Source of the DNA: Epithemia pelagica
Taxonomy: Eukaryota > Bacillariophyta > Bacillariophyceae > Surirellales > Surirellaceae
Assembly: GCA_946965045.2 (NCBI GenBank)
Contig: OX337232.1
Span: 1,674,001 to 1,738,000, forward strand
DNA: 64,000 nt
Reading direction: 5' to 3'
The stretch's first letter is position 1. Every line of letters begins with the position of its first letter. This document shows positions 62,420 through 64,000 of the stretch, one piece after another. Below the pieces are notes generated by a model. The model saw nothing but the letters and a program-made list of their open reading frames with translations, ran no database searches and had not been told where the DNA came from. The translations under genes and the position numbers were made by a program.

Positions 62420-63880
62420 ATGAACGCTCTGAGGACTTTTCATACGCAAACGAACAGCCTTTCCTTCGTTGCTAGAGCCACATTGGAGCGTCATGGTCGT
62501 TCATTGGGATGCAGCTTGCAGACGTATCGTTTCCATGGGATCTCCGCAACGCCTGATTGCAAGACAAACTTGTTCGCCAAACGAGGATTTTCGTCGTTTG
62601 ATCCCAGTGCCATCGTGAAAAGTGAGCCTGGCTTCGTCACAAGAAAGCTCAGGGCATTGAACATGAAGACTGTGAAACAAGTTATGCAGGAGCTGAAAGC
62701 AGTCGACGCAAACGCCGATGAAAGGTATTGTTCAATGTTCTCTAGTGAAATGTAATAAGAAGTCGATCTCATCATATTTATTGATTGTTACAGACTGGAC
62801 TCTGGAGAGCTGAAGAACCTCTTGCGAAAGCACAAGTCAACGTTCACAGAAGAAGAGATCAGTCAGATTGGAGAACTTTTCTATGCCGGAAAGTCCGGCG
62901 GTTCTGTGTCGTTTGACAAGTTCATTGAAGCAATAGATCGAGTAGTTCAAATGGAGGAGGGTCAAGTGGAGGGAAACGATGAGAAATTGAACCCGCTAGA
63001 CGTTGGTACATGTGGCAATGAATACTTATTCTACAAGAGCCACGGCAACATGGACTGGAACATCGAGCTTACGCACACTGCTCCAAAGACTCTACAAGAT
63101 CGATTGGCATACAATGCCGTAAAGGGTGTACGCCTTGTCTTTGACCTTGCCACTGGTTGGAATGGTGAAATAACTCCCACCAAAGTTTTGAACAGGACTA
63201 TTTTCCTCGAAACAATCGCTGCAGTTCCAGGGATGGTTGCGGCCATTGTTCGGCATTTCAAATCGCTTCGAACGTTTCAACGCGATGGAGGTATGATGCA
63301 GATGTTTCTTGATGAGGCGAACAATGAACGCATGCATTTGTTGACATTCGTTCGAATGAAGGACCCGAACTTTCTTTTCCGGTGAGTTTTTTCCCCTCAA
63401 ACGCGTGCCATAATTGAACTACGCTCACAGATGGACAGACTTGCAGTCATTGGTGGACAGGTTGGTTTTGGGAGTGCTTTCTTGATTTCGTACATCATCT
63501 CCCCAAAGTTTTGCCACCGCTTCGTTGGATATGTTGAGGAAGAAGCATGCTCCACATATACGAAAATCATCGATGCCATCAAGAACGCAGATGAAGGAAC
63601 TGAACTTGCCTCATGGCAAACTCAACGCGCGCCACGGATTGCCCGTTCATACTGGAAGTTGGGAGAAGAAGGAACCGTGCTAGACTTGATGTATGCTGTT
63701 CGTGCGGATGAAGCTGAACATCGTGATGTCAACCATCTGTGCTCATCGATGGAGGACGGTATGCAGAATCCAGTGAGCAATACAGAAGAAAAATTAAACA
63801 CCATGTTGTTGAAGTATGTGCACGATATCATGGAAAGGACCCCTTCAAAAGAAAAAGCGCAAGGAGAAGTTTCCATGTGA
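62420..63880 (+). CDS. AOX: Alternative oxidase with N-terminal EF-hand domain, three exons
   Basis: Exons 62420-62724, 62794-63381 and 63439-63880 encode 444 aa. Introns are GTATTG...TTACAG (69 bp) and GTGAGT...GACAG (57 bp). The second acceptor is the AG at 63437-63438; the AG at 63429-63430 would break the frame. The first ~65 residues look like a mitochondrial presequence. Residues 96-107 form an EF-hand loop (DANADERLDSGE) and a second, degenerate hand follows (GGSVSFDKFIEAI). The oxidase part carries the di-iron ligands in RTIFLETIAAVPGM, NNERMHLLTF, GYVEEEACSTYT and DEAEHRDVNH. AOX passes electrons from ubiquinol to oxygen, bypassing complexes III/IV. The EF-hand would let calcium regulate it; that is inference from the domain alone. 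Confidence 0.88.
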
Positions 63881-64000
63881 GTCGAAAGATCGGAGCGATA
63901 TTACATCTTTGCTTATGATTTGGTCACGGAAATTAATGATTGAGAATCATGTTGGCTGTAGAAAACATGTTATGATGACGAAGCAATGATTACATTGTGC

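Overview
The window looks like nuclear DNA of a diatom, probably a pennate one. The evidence is compact genes split by short GT-AG introns (about 65-185 bp), a plastid chaperonin behind a secretory-type signal, a likely thylakoid-lumen protein with a layered presequence and twin arginine, an NTT-family nucleotide transporter, a bestrophin, an alternative oxidase and a phage-integrase-repeat protein. Copia retrotransposons of the type found in diatoms are also present. The species cannot be fixed from the sequence alone.

Layout. 0.2-15.5 kb is gene-dense: mitoribosomal mS29/DAP3, a tandem-Cpn10 chaperonin, a secretory-signal protein containing a 25-nt microexon, two leucine-rich-repeat membrane proteins, an Ala-rich coiled-coil membrane protein, an NTT nucleotide transporter and a small multi-pass membrane protein. 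15.5-32.4 kb is dominated by two young Copia LTR retrotransposons in opposite orientation. Element 1 (16058-21463, plus strand) is an internally deleted, non-autonomous copy that splits an EF-hand membrane protein gene. Element 2 (23446-31829, minus strand) is almost full length, with gag-pol in one frame broken by two stop codons and an extra 259-aa ORF ahead of gag, and it splits another ORF. Their LTRs differ from each other, but they share the primer-binding site, the polypurine tract and leader motifs. The primer-binding site resembles the anticodon region of tRNA-Asn.

33.3-34.4 kb carries a D-amino-acid oxidase. About 7 kb (34.4-41.5 kb) then has no convincing gene, only small repeats, a perfect 24-bp palindrome and weak small ORFs. 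41.5-46.5 kb holds a membrane D-lactate dehydrogenase, an HMG-box/histone-fold fusion, a phage-integrase-repeat protein and splicing factor SF3B6. 46.6-53.7 kb is an accessory zone: a PIF1-helicase fragment, 316-bp tandem repeats, an ORF with a GC-AG intron and an in-frame TGA, and an SUV3-type RNA helicase ORF without a start codon, flanked by 437-bp direct repeats. A third copy of that repeat lies upstream of the D-amino-acid oxidase. 53.8-63.9 kb is again gene-dense: a plastid-lumen-type protein, HOP2 with a long disordered N-terminus, a lipocalin, phosphoglycerate kinase, a bestrophin and an alternative oxidase fused to an EF-hand domain.

The housekeeping genes do not form one pathway. 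Recurrent themes are mitochondrial function (mS29, D-LDH, AOX, an SUV3 fragment), plastid function (chaperonin, lumen protein) and genome maintenance (HOP2, HMG/histone-fold). All intron positions were derived by eye from splice signals and reading-frame continuity.
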